A stretch of DNA of 64,000 bases from Sphingomonas yantingensis (GCF_014199325.1 NZ_JACIJJ010000001.1:744001-808000); one strand, 5' to 3'; counted from the stretch's first letter, positions 42,465-51,681 are shown. The notes: generated by a model not told the origin, from the sequence alone. Made by a program: numbers and translations.

Positions 42465-43436
42465 CTATGCGGTCTCGCTCGCGCCCGATCCGAGCACGGC
42501 GTCATCGCGGCGCTCGGGACGGATGTAGATCGAGGACAATTGCGGCAGCGCGGCGCGCAGCTCCGCCTCGATCGCCTCGATCAGCGGTTCGGCGTCGCCC
42601 ATCGTCAGCTCGTCGTCGAAGTCGGCGCTGATCGCGACGAACACGGTGTCTGGCCCGGTGTGGATCGTGCGGATGTGATTGACCGCGACGATCTCGGGCC
42701 GCCGGTCGAGAAGCTGGCGGACGCGTTCGATAACGGCCGGGTCGGCGCGTTCGCCGATCAGGAGGCCTTTCGACTCACGCGCCAGCACGACCGCGACGGC
42801 GGCGAGGATCAGGCCGATGACGATCGAGGCATAGCCGTCGATCCGTGGGTCGCCGACCGCATGGCTGATCCAGACGCCGAACGCCGCGACGACGAGGCCG
42901 ATGAGCGCGGCCGAATCCTCGAACAGGACGATGAAGCCCGGCGGGTCCTTCGATTCGCGGATTGCTTCCCACCAGCCGGCATCGCCGCGTGCCTCGTTGA
43001 ATTCGCGCAGCGCAATCCAGCACGACCCGCCCTCCAGCGCGAAGGCGATGCCGAGGACGATGTAGTTGACGAGCGGATCGGTCAGCGGCTCCGGCTCGAT
43101 GATGTGCAGATAGCCCTCGTAGATCGAGACGCCGGCACCCACCGCGAAGATCAGGATCGCGACGACGAACGACCAGAAATAAAGCTCGCGCCCATAGCCG
43201 AAGGGGTGGGCGGCGTCGGCCGGCCGCTTCGCGCGCTTCTGGCCATAGAGGAGGAGCACTTGGTTGCCGCTGTCGACGACCGAGTGCACGCCCTCGGTCA
43301 GCATCGACGACGATCCGGTGATGCCCGCCGCCACGAACTTGGCGACCGCGATGCCGAGATTGGCGGCCAGTGCGCCGAACAGGACGATGTTCTCGCGCCA
43401 CCCGGCTTTTGTTTCCGATTGTTTCTGTGCCGTCAT
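42465..43436 (-). CDS. Cation diffusion facilitator transporter
   Basis: This 323-residue inner-membrane protein exports divalent metals (Zn, Mn, Fe or Co) by proton exchange. It has about six membrane helices with the metal site HSVVDSGNQ in helix 2, the HPFGYGRE loop and a second polar pair in FEDSAALIGLVVAAFGV near residue 170. The C-terminal cytoplasmic domain (IHTGPDTVFVAISADFDDEL) shows the ferredoxin-like fold used for metal sensing. It resembles the ZNT9-like branch more than ZitB. The metal cannot be told from sequence. It stands alone. Confidence 0.9.
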   Translation of the reverse strand: MTAQKQSETKAGWRENIVLFGALAANLGIAVAKFVAAGITGSSSMLTEGVHSVVDSGNQVLLLYGQKRAKRPADAAHPFGYGRELYFWSFVVAILIFAVGAGVSIYEGYLHIIEPEPLTDPLVNYIVLGIAFALEGGSCWIALREFNEARGDAGWWEAIRESKDPPGFIVLFEDSAALIGLVVAAFGVWISHAVGDPRIDGYASIVIGLILAAVAVVLARESKGLLIGERADPAVIERVRQLLDRRPEIVAVNHIRTIHTGPDTVFVAISADFDDELTMGDAEPLIEAIEAELRAALPQLSSIYIRPERRDDAVLGSGASETA

Positions 43437-43470
43437 GGAAGCGGGACGCGCCGGGCGCGCGGCGGTTCCG

Positions 43471-44358
43471 TCAGGTCGTGAAGAGTGCGGCGTCGGTCGC
43501 CACCCGCTCGGCGATCCAGCGCCTGAACGCCTCGATCCGGCCGAGCCGTTGGTTGTCGCGATGCGTGACCAGCCAGAAGCTGCGCCGGATCGCCACGTCG
43601 GCGACGATGCGGCGAAGCTGCGGGTCGGCGTCGCCGATGAAGCGCGGCAGGATGCCGATCCCGGCGCCCGCGCGGATCATCTGCGCCTGCGCATTGATGC
43701 TCGTGCTGCGGATGCGCGCGGTCAGGTCCTCGCCCAGCCCGTCGAGATAGCGAAGCTCGGGCGCGTAGAGGAGGTCGGGGACATAGCCGACGAGCGTTCG
43801 GGTGCGGGCAGCGGCAAGGTCGCGCGGCTCCCCCTCCGCGGTCAGGTAATCGGCCGAGGCGTAGAATCCGAGCATATAGTCGGTGAGCCGCGAGGCCACG
43901 ACCTGTCCGGCGCGGGGGCGGGCGAGGAGGATCGCGATGTCGGTCTCGCGCTTCGAGGGGCTGAGGAACCCGCTGTTGGCGGCAAGGTCGATGGTCAGCC
44001 CCGGATGCCGGGCGGCGAAATCGGCAATGCGCGGGGACAGATACCCGGTGCCGAACCCCTCCGACACGCTGATGCGCAGCGTGCCCGACAGGCCGCTGGT
44101 CCCGCCCGGCTCGCCGATCGCCTCGGCCGCGGCCTGCATCGCCTCAACCTGCGCGAGCAGGCGCTCGCCGGCCTGCGTCAGCGATTGCCCGTCGCGCGTC
44201 TGTTCGAACAGCCGCTGGCCGAGGTCGCCCTCCAGCTTGCGGAGGCGGCGGCCGATCGTCGTCGCGTCGAGGCCGAGCGCACGGGCGGCACGCGCGATCT
44301 GGCCACCGCGAGCGATGGCGAGGAAGATGCGAAGGTCGTTCCAGTCGGGTGGCTGCAT
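43471..44358 (-). CDS. LysR family transcriptional regulator
   Basis: The 295-residue regulator has an N-terminal winged helix (MQPPDWNDLRIFLAIARGGQ, ARAARALGLDATTIGRRLRK) and a periplasmic-binding-like effector domain (LRISVSEGFGTGYLSPRIAD onward). It is divergent from mmsA and the valine operon, and an inverted repeat with 8-base arms lies exactly at its start (44360-44399). So it should control the operon and itself, with a valine-derived acyl-CoA or branched acid as a possible ligand (inferred). The ATG at 44358 is favoured over one seven codons upstream, which would sit inside the operator. Confidence 0.92.
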   Translation of the reverse strand: MQPPDWNDLRIFLAIARGGQIARAARALGLDATTIGRRLRKLEGDLGQRLFEQTRDGQSLTQAGERLLAQVEAMQAAAEAIGEPGGTSGLSGTLRISVSEGFGTGYLSPRIADFAARHPGLTIDLAANSGFLSPSKRETDIAILLARPRAGQVVASRLTDYMLGFYASADYLTAEGEPRDLAAARTRTLVGYVPDLLYAPELRYLDGLGEDLTARIRSTSINAQAQMIRAGAGIGILPRFIGDADPQLRRIVADVAIRRSFWLVTHRDNQRLGRIEAFRRWIAERVATDAALFTT

Positions 44359-44359
44359 G

Positions 44360-44399
44360 ATTGCAGGTAATACAAGCAAAGTCGCGCGTTGCCTGCAAT
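44360..44399. promoter_or_regulatory. Operator-like inverted repeat between LysR gene and mmsA
   Basis: ATTGCAGG (44360-44367) and CCTGCAAT (44392-44399) are perfect 8-base inverted arms with a 24-base centre. The site sits one base upstream of the LysR start codon and about 40 bases before mmsA, where a LysR-type dimer or tetramer would repress its own gene and activate the operon. Confidence 0.6.
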
Positions 44400-44438
44400 G
44401 GCGTCAGGTGCGATGAGGGCGCCACAGGAGAGAATGTC

Positions 44439-45938
44439 ATGCGGATCATCGACCATTTCATCGCCGGTGCGGGTGGCTCCAGCAGCGCAGGCCGGACGGG
44501 CGAGGTCTTCGATCCCAATAGCGGCCAGGTTCAGGCGCATGTGAACCTCGGCAGCACGGTCGAGCTGGATGCCGCCGTCGCTGCCGCCCGCGCCGCCCAG
44601 CCCGGCTGGGCCGCGACCAACCCGCAGCGCCGCGCCCGCGTCATGTTCCGCTTCAAGGAACTGGTCGAGGCGAACATGGACGCGCTCGCGCACATGCTCT
44701 CGTCCGAGCATGGCAAGGTGATCGCCGATGCCAAGGGCGACATCCAGCGCGGTCTGGAAGTCGTCGAGTTCGCCTGCGGCATCCCGCACGCGCTGAAGGG
44801 CGAATATACGCAAGGGGCGGGGCCGGGCATCGACGTTTATTCGATGCGTACGCCGCTGGGCATCGGCGCGGGCATCACGCCGTTCAATTTCCCGGCGATG
44901 ATCCCGATGTGGATGTTCGGCGTCGCCATCGCCTGCGGCAACGCGTTCATCCTGAAGCCCAGCGAGCGCGATCCGAGCGTCCCCGTCCGCCTTGCGGAGC
45001 TGATGCGAGAGGCCGGCGCGCCGGAGGGCATTCTTCAGGTCGTCCACGGCGACAAGGAGATGGTCGACGCGATCCTCGACCACCCCGCCATCGCGGCCGT
45101 GAGCTTCGTCGGCTCGTCGGATATCGCGCATTATGTCTATCGCCGCGGCGTCGAAGCGGGGAAGCGCGTGCAGGCGATGGGCGGGGCGAAGAACCACGGC
45201 ATCGTCATGCCCGATGCCGACCTCGATCAGGTGGTCAACGACCTCTCGGGCGCGGCGTTCGGTTCGGCGGGCGAGCGGTGCATGGCGCTGCCGGTGGTGG
45301 TGCCGGTCGGCGACAAGACCGCCGATGCGCTGCGCGAAAAGCTGATCCCCGCGATCGAGGCGTTGCGCGTCGGGGTCTCGACCGATGCGGAGGCGCATTA
45401 CGGGCCGGTGGTGAACGCCGCGCACAAGCAGCGCGTGGAAAACTGGATTCAGACCGGCGTCGACGAGGGTGCGGAGCTGGTCGTCGACGGCCGCGGCTTC
45501 AAGCTTCAGGGGCATGAGGAGGGCTTCTTCATCGGCCCGACGCTGTTCGATCGCGTCACGACAAAGATGGAATCGTACAAGGAGGAGATTTTCGGCCCCG
45601 TGCTGCAGATCGTCCGCGCGCCCGATTTCGAGACCGCGGTGCGGCTGCCGAGCGAGCATCAGTATGGCAACGGCGTCGCGATCTTCACGCGCAACGGCCA
45701 TGCGGCGCGCGAGTTCGCCGCGCGGGTCGAGGTGGGCATGGTCGGCATCAACGTGCCGATCCCCGTGCCCGTCGCCTATCACAGCTTCGGCGGGTGGAAA
45801 CGTTCGGCGTTCGGCGACGTCAACCAGCACGGTATGGAGGGCGTTCGCTTCTGGACCAAGGTCAAGACGATCACGCAGCGCTGGCCCGACGGCTCGCCGG
45901 ACGGTAGCAACGCCTTCGTCATTCCGACGATGGGGTAA
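44439..45938 (+). CDS. mmsA: Methylmalonate-semialdehyde dehydrogenase (CoA-acylating)
   Basis: The 499-residue enzyme converts methylmalonate semialdehyde to propionyl-CoA in valine catabolism and acts on malonate semialdehyde too. It has the aldehyde dehydrogenase fold with GITPFNFPAMIPMWMFG, a VSFVGSSDIAHYVY loop, the catalytic Cys in GSAGERCMALPVVV, and EEIFGPVLQIV. Length is normal. AGGAG lies eight bases before the ATG at 44439. It is the first gene of the LysR-controlled operon; a polysaccharide deacetylase starts four bases after its stop. Confidence 0.96.
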   Translation: MRIIDHFIAGAGGSSSAGRTGEVFDPNSGQVQAHVNLGSTVELDAAVAAARAAQPGWAATNPQRRARVMFRFKELVEANMDALAHMLSSEHGKVIADAKGDIQRGLEVVEFACGIPHALKGEYTQGAGPGIDVYSMRTPLGIGAGITPFNFPAMIPMWMFGVAIACGNAFILKPSERDPSVPVRLAELMREAGAPEGILQVVHGDKEMVDAILDHPAIAAVSFVGSSDIAHYVYRRGVEAGKRVQAMGGAKNHGIVMPDADLDQVVNDLSGAAFGSAGERCMALPVVVPVGDKTADALREKLIPAIEALRVGVSTDAEAHYGPVVNAAHKQRVENWIQTGVDEGAELVVDGRGFKLQGHEEGFFIGPTLFDRVTTKMESYKEEIFGPVLQIVRAPDFETAVRLPSEHQYGNGVAIFTRNGHAAREFAARVEVGMVGINVPIPVPVAYHSFGGWKRSAFGDVNQHGMEGVRFWTKVKTITQRWPDGSPDGSNAFVIPTMG

Positions 45939-45942
45939 GGCC

Positions 45943-46866
45943 ATGCGCACGCTTCTGTTTCTCTTGGCGCTGCTGATCGCGGTGCCGGCACAGGCGCAGA
46001 AGCGGATCGCGCTGACCTTCGACGACGTGCCGCGTTTTCCGGGCGCGTGGTACACCCCCGACGAGCGGACGCGGCGGATCATCGCGGCGCTGCGCAAGGG
46101 CGGCGTCCGCGGCGCGGCGTTTTTCGTCAATCCCGGCTCGCTCGAAAAGCCCGAGGGAGCGGGGGGCGAGCAGCGCATCGCCGCCTATGTCCGCGCAGGG
46201 CACGTCATCGCCAATCACGGTTGGTCGCATCTGGCGCTGACCGCGGTGCCGGTCGAGACGTACATCGCCGATATCGAGCGCGCGGATGCGTGGCTCAGCA
46301 AGCGCAAGGGTTTCCGCCCCTGGTATCGCTTTCCGTATCTGAACGAGGGGCGGGGCGACAAGGTCAAGCGCGATGCCGTCCGAGCGGCGCTTGCGCAGCG
46401 TCGCCTGTCGAACGGCTATGTCACTGCCGACGGGTCGGACTGGTATCTCGAACAGCGGACGATCGACGCCGTAAAGGCGGGCAAGGCCGTCGACATGGCC
46501 GCGCTCCGCACACTCTACGTCCAGACGCAGGCCGACGCCGCCGACTTCTATGATGCGCTGGCGGTCAGGGCGACGGGCCGCTCGCCCGCGCACGTCATGC
46601 TGATGCACGAGACCGACCTGGCCGCGCGGTTCCTGCCCGACCTGATCGCCGAGCTGAAACGGCGCGGCTGGCGCTTCGTCAGCGCCGACGCCGCGTTCGC
46701 GGACCCCATCGCCAAGGAAGCCGCGACGATCGACGTGCCGAGCGCGCAGGGCACGTTGGTCGAGGCCGTCGCATGGGCGCGCGGCCTGCCCGAGCCGCGC
46801 TGGTACGGCGGCAAGCTGCTCGGCGAGTGGTTCGACACGCGCGTGCTCAAGGTAGCGGCACCGTGA
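45943..46866 (+). CDS. Polysaccharide deacetylase (NodB-type)
   Basis: This 307-residue exported protein has a signal peptide (MRTLLFLLALLIAVPAQAQ) and a carbohydrate esterase 4 domain: ALTFDDVPR with the catalytic and metal Asp residues, NHGWSH with the two metal His residues, RFPYLNEG and a C-terminal LMHETD. It should remove N-acetyl groups from a periplasmic or surface glycan. It sits inside the valine operon four bases after mmsA, which is unexpected. Its TGA overlaps the GTG of the following lipoprotein gene. Substrate and the reason for its position are unknown. Confidence 0.9.
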   Translation: MRTLLFLLALLIAVPAQAQKRIALTFDDVPRFPGAWYTPDERTRRIIAALRKGGVRGAAFFVNPGSLEKPEGAGGEQRIAAYVRAGHVIANHGWSHLALTAVPVETYIADIERADAWLSKRKGFRPWYRFPYLNEGRGDKVKRDAVRAALAQRRLSNGYVTADGSDWYLEQRTIDAVKAGKAVDMAALRTLYVQTQADAADFYDALAVRATGRSPAHVMLMHETDLAARFLPDLIAELKRRGWRFVSADAAFADPIAKEAATIDVPSAQGTLVEAVAWARGLPEPRWYGGKLLGEWFDTRVLKVAAP

Positions 46867-47345
46867 AGCGCACGGCGGTTGCCCTGTCCCTGCTCCTCGC
46901 CGCCTGCGGTTCGGCGGGGGACGACAGCGAGAGCAACCTGTCGGTCGCGGTGCCCGAGGCGTCACCGACCAGCGAGCCGGTGACGGAGCCTGCCGAGACC
47001 CCCGCGCCCGAGCCGAGCCCGATGGAAACGCCCGCCGCGACCGGCGCGCTGACGGCGATCCCGGTCGAATGGCAGGGCGTCTGGGCGGGCCGCGACGGCT
47101 GCGCGCGTTCGGCCACCATGCGCCTCAGTGTCGTGCCCGACCGGCTGGTCTTCTACGAGGCGGAGGGCGTCGCCAGCGAGATCGAACGCCGCGCGCCCCG
47201 CGAGATCGCGCTGAAGCTCGCCATGTCGGGCGAGGGCGAGGCATGGGAGCGTCGCGCCGTCCTGACGCTGTCCGAGGACGGCGAACGCCTGACCCGGGCC
47301 GAGGCGGGGATGGACGCGGTCACCTATACGCGGTGCGCGGCATGA
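46863..47345 (+). CDS. Putative lipoprotein of unknown function
   Basis: The 160-residue product begins at GTG 46863 (MKRTAVALSLLLAACGSAGD), with a lipobox at Cys15. An acidic Pro/Thr/Glu linker of about 45 residues follows. The mature domain (VEWQGVWAGRDGCARSATMR onward) looks beta-rich and has two cysteines, one in RDGCA and one at the end (YTRCAA), that may pair. I do not recognise the family. It is coupled to the deacetylase before it (GTGA) and to the membrane protein after it (ATGA), so the three are expressed together within the valine operon. Confidence 0.75.
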   Translation: MKRTAVALSLLLAACGSAGDDSESNLSVAVPEASPTSEPVTEPAETPAPEPSPMETPAATGALTAIPVEWQGVWAGRDGCARSATMRLSVVPDRLVFYEAEGVASEIERRAPREIALKLAMSGEGEAWERRAVLTLSEDGERLTRAEAGMDAVTYTRCAA

Positions 47346-47776
47346 CGCCGGATTTCTGGACCCCGACGGTGCGGCGATGGTCGGCAGTCGGCTTTTTCGC
47401 CGCTTGGTTCGCGTCGCTCGGGCTGCCTGCGGCGTATCTGGCCAATGGCGATGCGCCCCGGGGTTTGCTGCTGCTGATGATTGGGTGGATCAGCGTGCTG
47501 ATGCTGCAGCCCGCCTGGCTGGGCAACCTGCTCATCTGGATCGTGCTGCCGATCGTGGGGAGCAGCGAGCGACCGTGGAAGGTCACGCTGCGGCTTTGCG
47601 GCGGCGCGCTGATCATCTGTGCGGTCGGCGCGCTCTTCTGGTCTGACCTTCCCGACGATAGCGGATCGAACCTGATCGTCCGTTACGGCGCCGGCTATTA
47701 TCTCTGGATGATCGCGGTTCTGGGCAGCGGCATCGCCGCGCTCATGACCGCTTCTGTGGAAACCGATACGCTATGA
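47342..47776 (+). CDS. Small membrane protein of unknown function
   Basis: The 144-residue protein has four likely membrane helices: WSAVGFFAAWFASLGLPAAY, LLLLMIGWISVLMLQPAWL, the stretch NLLIWIVLPIVG and a C-terminal YYLWMIAVLGSGIAALM. I recognise no family. The ATG at 47342 overlaps the lipoprotein stop, and its own stop overlaps the start of the acyl-CoA dehydrogenase gene. This places it in the middle of the valine catabolic operon. With the deacetylase and lipoprotein it forms a three-gene envelope insert. Confidence 0.75.
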   Translation: MTPDFWTPTVRRWSAVGFFAAWFASLGLPAAYLANGDAPRGLLLLMIGWISVLMLQPAWLGNLLIWIVLPIVGSSERPWKVTLRLCGGALIICAVGALFWSDLPDDSGSNLIVRYGAGYYLWMIAVLGSGIAALMTASVETDTL

Positions 47777-48921
47777 CCAACCAGTTCGATTTGACCGACG
47801 ACCAGCGCGAGATCCAGGAGCTGGCGCGCCGCTTCACCGCCGACCGCATCACCCCGTTCGCGGGCGAGTGGGACGAGAAGCACCATTTCCCCCGCGACGT
47901 GGTACAGGCCGCGGCCGAGCTCGGCTTCGGCGCGATCTATGTCAGCGAGGAATCGGGCGGCATCGGCCTCGGCCGGCTGGAAGCGGCGCTCATCATGGAG
48001 GCGATGGCCTATGGCTGCCCCTCGACCAGCGCGTTCATCTCGATCCACAACATGGCCGCGTGGATGCTCGACCGGTTCGGGTCGGCGGAGATCAAGGACC
48101 GCTATCTCCCCCGCCTGGTCGGCGCGGAATGGCTGGCGAGCTATTGCCTGACCGAGCCGTCGTCGGGCTCCGACGCCGCGGCGCTCAAGACCCGGGCGGT
48201 GCGCGATGGCGACCATTATGTCGTCACCGGCACCAAGCAGTTCATTTCGGGCGGCGGCGAGAACGAGCTCTATCTCGTTATGTGCCGCACGGGCGCGGAG
48301 GGGCCGAAGGGCATCTCCTGCCTCGCGATCGAGCGCGACATGCCGGGCGTCAGCTTCGGCGCGAACGAGAAGAAGCTCGGCTGGCATTCGCAGCCGACCC
48401 GCGCGGTGATCCTCGAGGAGGTGCGCGTCCCCGTCGCCAACCTCGTCGGCGGGGAGGGCGAGGGGTTCCGCATCGCGATGATGGGCCTCGACGGCGGGCG
48501 GCTCAACATCGGCGCCTGTTCGCTGGGCGGTGCGCAGCGCTGTCTGGACGAGGCGGTGGCCTATACGAAGGAGCGCAAGCAGTTCGGTCAGGCGATCGCC
48601 GACTTCCAGAACACGCAGTTCATGCTCGCCGACATGGCGACCGAGCTGGAGGCGGCGCGCGCGCTCCTCTACATGGCGGCGGCCAAGGTGACGGCGAACG
48701 CGCCCGACAAGACGCGGTTCGCGGCGATGGCGAAGCGGTTGGCGACCGATACCGGCAGCGCGGTGGTCGACCGCGCGCTCCAGCTGCATGGCGGCTATGG
48801 CTATCTTCAGGATTATCCGATCGAGCGCTTCTGGCGCGACCTGCGCGTCCATTCGATCCTCGAGGGGACGAACCAGGTGATGCGCATGATCGTCGGCCGC
48901 GACCTGCTGCGACAGGGGTGA
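47773..48921 (+). CDS. Acyl-CoA dehydrogenase, isobutyryl-CoA dehydrogenase type
   Basis: This 382-residue flavoenzyme oxidises isobutyryl-CoA to methacrylyl-CoA in valine degradation. It has the family motifs YCLTEPSSGSDAAALKTRAV, GTKQFISGGGENE, RKQFGQAIADFQNTQFMLAD and, at the C-terminal side, the catalytic Glu in HSILEGTNQVMRMIVGRDL. Overall it resembles ACAD8. The electron acceptor is ETF. The ATG at 47773 overlaps the membrane protein stop. The next gene begins six bases after it. Confidence 0.93.
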   Translation: MTNQFDLTDDQREIQELARRFTADRITPFAGEWDEKHHFPRDVVQAAAELGFGAIYVSEESGGIGLGRLEAALIMEAMAYGCPSTSAFISIHNMAAWMLDRFGSAEIKDRYLPRLVGAEWLASYCLTEPSSGSDAAALKTRAVRDGDHYVVTGTKQFISGGGENELYLVMCRTGAEGPKGISCLAIERDMPGVSFGANEKKLGWHSQPTRAVILEEVRVPVANLVGGEGEGFRIAMMGLDGGRLNIGACSLGGAQRCLDEAVAYTKERKQFGQAIADFQNTQFMLADMATELEAARALLYMAAAKVTANAPDKTRFAAMAKRLATDTGSAVVDRALQLHGGYGYLQDYPIERFWRDLRVHSILEGTNQVMRMIVGRDLLRQG

Positions 48922-48926
48922 GCGCG

Positions 48927-49970
48927 ATGACCGACGACGTCCTGATTGAGCGCGAGGGTGCGCTGGGCCGCATTCGGCTCAACCGGCCCAAGGCGATCCA
49001 TGCCCTGACCGCGGACATGTGCCGTGTGGTGCTGAGCACGCTCGGCGAGTGGGCCGGCGATCCCTCGATCGAGGCCGTGAGCATCGACCATGCCGACGGC
49101 CGCGGCTTCTGCGCGGGCGGCGACATTCGCCTGATCGCGGAATCGAGCCGCGGCGACGGCAGCGCAGCGCGCGATTTCTTTCGCGTCGAATATGCGATGA
49201 ACCACCGGCTGTTCACCTTTGCCAAGCCGGTCGTCGCATTCATGGACGGCATCACCATGGGCGGCGGCGTCGGCATTTCGCAGCCGGCGAAGCACCGCGT
49301 CGCGACCGAAAATACGAAGTTTGCGATGCCGGAGACCTCGATTGGGTTGTTCCCCGACGTCGGCGGCGGCTGGTATCTTTCGCGGCTGCCCGGACGCATG
49401 GGCCAGTTCCTTGCGCTGACCGGCCACCGGCTGGACGGGGCGGAGTGCCTCGCGTTGGGTCTTGCCACCCATTACCTGCCAGCCACTGCGCTGGATGAGG
49501 CCAAGCAACGTATTGCTGCCGATCCGCGAGAGATCGAGACTGTGCTTGGCGACCTGTCCGCCCCTGCGCCCGAGGCGGCAATTCTGGCTCATCAGGGCGA
49601 GATTGACCGCCTGTTCGCCAGCGACAAGCTGGAGGAAATCCTCGAAGCGCTTGACGAGGACGACACCGACTTCGCCCGCGAGCAGCGCAAGCTGCTCGCG
49701 CAGAAATCGCCGCAGGCGATGAAGGTCAGCCTCAAGCTTCTCCTCGACGGCCGCGCGATGCCGACGTTCGAGGACGAGATGCGACAGGAATTCGCCGTCG
49801 CGGCGCATGTCGTCCAGCGCCCCGATATCGTCGAGGGCGTGCGCGCGGTGATCGTAGACAAGGACCACGCCCCCCGCTGGAACCCGGCGACGCCCGAGGC
49901 GGTCAGCGATCACGTGATCGACCGCATCTTTGCGCCGCTTCCGGCTGACGAGGAATGGAATCCCGCCTGA
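48927..49970 (+). CDS. 3-hydroxyisobutyryl-CoA hydrolase (enoyl-CoA hydratase/isomerase family)
   Basis: The 347-residue protein is a crotonase-fold hydrolase of the HIBCH type, releasing 3-hydroxyisobutyrate from its CoA ester. Signatures are [32 protein letters not shown], the glycine-rich [12 protein letters not shown] and the catalytic region [20 protein letters not shown], with Glu and Asp. It is longer than simple enoyl-CoA hydratases by the characteristic C-terminal helical part ([20 protein letters not shown]). It follows the acyl-CoA dehydrogenase by six bases. A REP-like element separates it from the next gene. Confidence 0.92.
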   Translation: MTDDVLIEREGALGRIRLNRPKAIHALTADMCRVVLSTLGEWAGDPSIEAVSIDHADGRGFCAGGDIRLIAESSRGDGSAARDFFRVEYAMNHRLFTFAKPVVAFMDGITMGGGVGISQPAKHRVATENTKFAMPETSIGLFPDVGGGWYLSRLPGRMGQFLALTGHRLDGAECLALGLATHYLPATALDEAKQRIAADPREIETVLGDLSAPAPEAAILAHQGEIDRLFASDKLEEILEALDEDDTDFAREQRKLLAQKSPQAMKVSLKLLLDGRAMPTFEDEMRQEFAVAAHVVQRPDIVEGVRAVIVDKDHAPRWNPATPEAVSDHVIDRIFAPLPADEEWNPA

Positions 49971-49978
49971 CTTTATTG

Positions 49979-50008
49979 CCGTCATCCCGGATCAAGTCGG
50001 GGGTGACG
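49979..50008. repeat. REP-like palindrome, type A
   Basis: GTCATCCCGGATCAAGTCGG followed by GGGTGACG forms an imperfect palindrome related to those at 12073 and 51682. It lies inside the valine operon, directly before the GGAG ribosome site of the enoyl-CoA hydratase gene. Confidence 0.7.
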
Positions 50009-50020
50009 AAGGAGATTTCG

Positions 50021-50794
50021 ATGACCTACGAAACGATCACCGTCGAACAGCGCGAGCGCGTCACGCTCATCACGCTGAACCGGCCCAAGGCGCTCAACGC
50101 TCTGAACGCGCAGGTGCTCGCCGACCTGCTCGCCGCGCTCGCCGCCTTCGATGCCGATGCAGGACAGGGCTGCGCGGTCATCACCGGCAGCGAAAAGGCG
50201 TTCGCGGCGGGTGCGGACATCAAGGAAATGTCGGCGATGGGCTTCGCCGAGATGTACGGCAGCAACCATTTCTCCGGCTGGGAGGCGTTCGGGCGGACGC
50301 GCAAGCCCGTCATCGCCGCGGTCGCGGGCTATGCGCTGGGCGGCGGGTGCGAGCTCGCCATGATGTGCGACTTCATCCTCGCCGCCGACACCGCGAAGTT
50401 CGGCCAGCCGGAGATCAAGCTCGGCGTCACCCCAGGCATGGGCGGGTCGCAGCGGCTGGTCCATGCCGTGGGCAAGGCCAAGGCGATGGAAATGGTCCTG
50501 ACCGGCCGGATGATCGACGCCGAGGAAGCCGAGCGCGCCGGCCTCGTCGCCCGCATCGTCCCGGCCGCCGATCTGGTCGAGGAAGCGCTGAAGACCGCCG
50601 CGGCGATCGCGGCGATGGCCCCGCTCGCCGTCCTCGCCAACAAGGAGATGGTGAACGCCGCCTTCGAGATGCCGCTGGCGCAGGGCGTGCAGTTCGAGCG
50701 CCGCCTGTTCAACGGCCTGTTCGGGACCGAGGACCAGAAGGAAGGCATGGCCGCTTTCACCGAGAAGCGGCCCGGAAATTGGAAGGGCCGCTGA
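50021..50794 (+). CDS. Enoyl-CoA hydratase
   Basis: The 257-residue crotonase-family enzyme hydrates methacrylyl-CoA (and probably other short enoyl-CoAs) in valine degradation. It has [29 protein letters not shown], the oxyanion region [14 protein letters not shown], and both catalytic Glu residues in the stretch [18 protein letters not shown]. Length and ending are typical of EchA/PaaF. The ATG at 50021 has GAAGGAG upstream. Its TGA overlaps the mmsB ATG (TGATG). It closes the central part of the operon. Confidence 0.94.
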   Translation: MTYETITVEQRERVTLITLNRPKALNALNAQVLADLLAALAAFDADAGQGCAVITGSEKAFAAGADIKEMSAMGFAEMYGSNHFSGWEAFGRTRKPVIAAVAGYALGGGCELAMMCDFILAADTAKFGQPEIKLGVTPGMGGSQRLVHAVGKAKAMEMVLTGRMIDAEEAERAGLVARIVPAADLVEEALKTAAAIAAMAPLAVLANKEMVNAAFEMPLAQGVQFERRLFNGLFGTEDQKEGMAAFTEKRPGNWKGR

Positions 50795-51672
50795 TGGCAC
50801 GGATCGCATTCATCGGGTTGGGGAACATGGGTGGCGGGATGGCCGCGAACCTGGCCAAGGCGGGGCATGACGTCCGCGCATTCGACCTGTCGGCCGAGGC
50901 GCTCGATCGCGCGAAGGCGGCGGGCTGCCTGCCCGCCGACAGCGCGGCGGCAGCGTGCGACGGGGCGGAGGTCGTGGTGACGATGCTTCCCGCCGGCACG
51001 CATGTCGAAAGTGTCTACGACGAGAGCGTGCTGACCGCGGCACCGCGCACGGCGATCCTGATCGACTGTTCGACCATCCCCGTCGCCACCGCGCGCGCGG
51101 TCGCCGATCGGGCGGCGGCCCAGGGCTTCACGATGGTCGACGCACCCGTTTCCGGCGGGATCGCGGCGGCGAATGCGGGAACCCTCACATTCATGGTCGG
51201 CGGCAGTGCCGAGGCGTTCGGGCGGGCCGAGCCGTTCCTCGACGTGATGGGCAAGGCGGTGATCCATGCCGGCGGCGCGGGCGCGGGCCAGGCGGCGAAG
51301 ATCTGCAACAACATGCTGCTCGGCGCCACCATGGTCGCGACGTGCGAGAGCTTTGCGCTGGCGGAGAAGCTCGGCCTCGACCTCCAGACCTATTACGACA
51401 TCGCCAGCCAGGCCTCGGGCCAGAGCTGGTCGATGACGAGCTATTGCCCGGTGCCGGGGGTGGGGCCGGAAACGCCCGCCGACCGCGATTATCAGGGCGG
51501 GTTTGCGGCGGCGCTGATGCTGAAGGACCTCCGCCTTGCGATGGATGCGGCGGCGGGCACGTCGGCGGACACGCCGATGGGTGCGCGGGCGGCGGAGCTG
51601 TACCAGCGGTTCGTCGACGATGGGAACGCCGCGACCGACTTTTCCGGGATCATCCGGATGCTGAAGGGGTAA
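50794..51672 (+). CDS. mmsB: 3-hydroxyisobutyrate dehydrogenase
   Basis: This 292-residue enzyme oxidises 3-hydroxyisobutyrate to methylmalonate semialdehyde, the substrate of MmsA. It has the Rossmann loop FIGLGNMGGGMAANLAKAGH, the substrate-binding DAPVSGGIAAANAGTLTFMV, and the catalytic Lys in GAGQAAKICNNMLLG. A GDRDYQGGFAA-like segment (RDYQGGFAAALMLKDL) near residue 235 completes the site. It is the last gene of the operon. The ATG overlaps the preceding stop. A REP-like palindrome follows. Confidence 0.95.
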   Translation: MARIAFIGLGNMGGGMAANLAKAGHDVRAFDLSAEALDRAKAAGCLPADSAAAACDGAEVVVTMLPAGTHVESVYDESVLTAAPRTAILIDCSTIPVATARAVADRAAAQGFTMVDAPVSGGIAAANAGTLTFMVGGSAEAFGRAEPFLDVMGKAVIHAGGAGAGQAAKICNNMLLGATMVATCESFALAEKLGLDLQTYYDIASQASGQSWSMTSYCPVPGVGPETPADRDYQGGFAAALMLKDLRLAMDAAAGTSADTPMGARAAELYQRFVDDGNAATDFSGIIRMLKG

Positions 51673-51681
51673 CTTCTCGCC

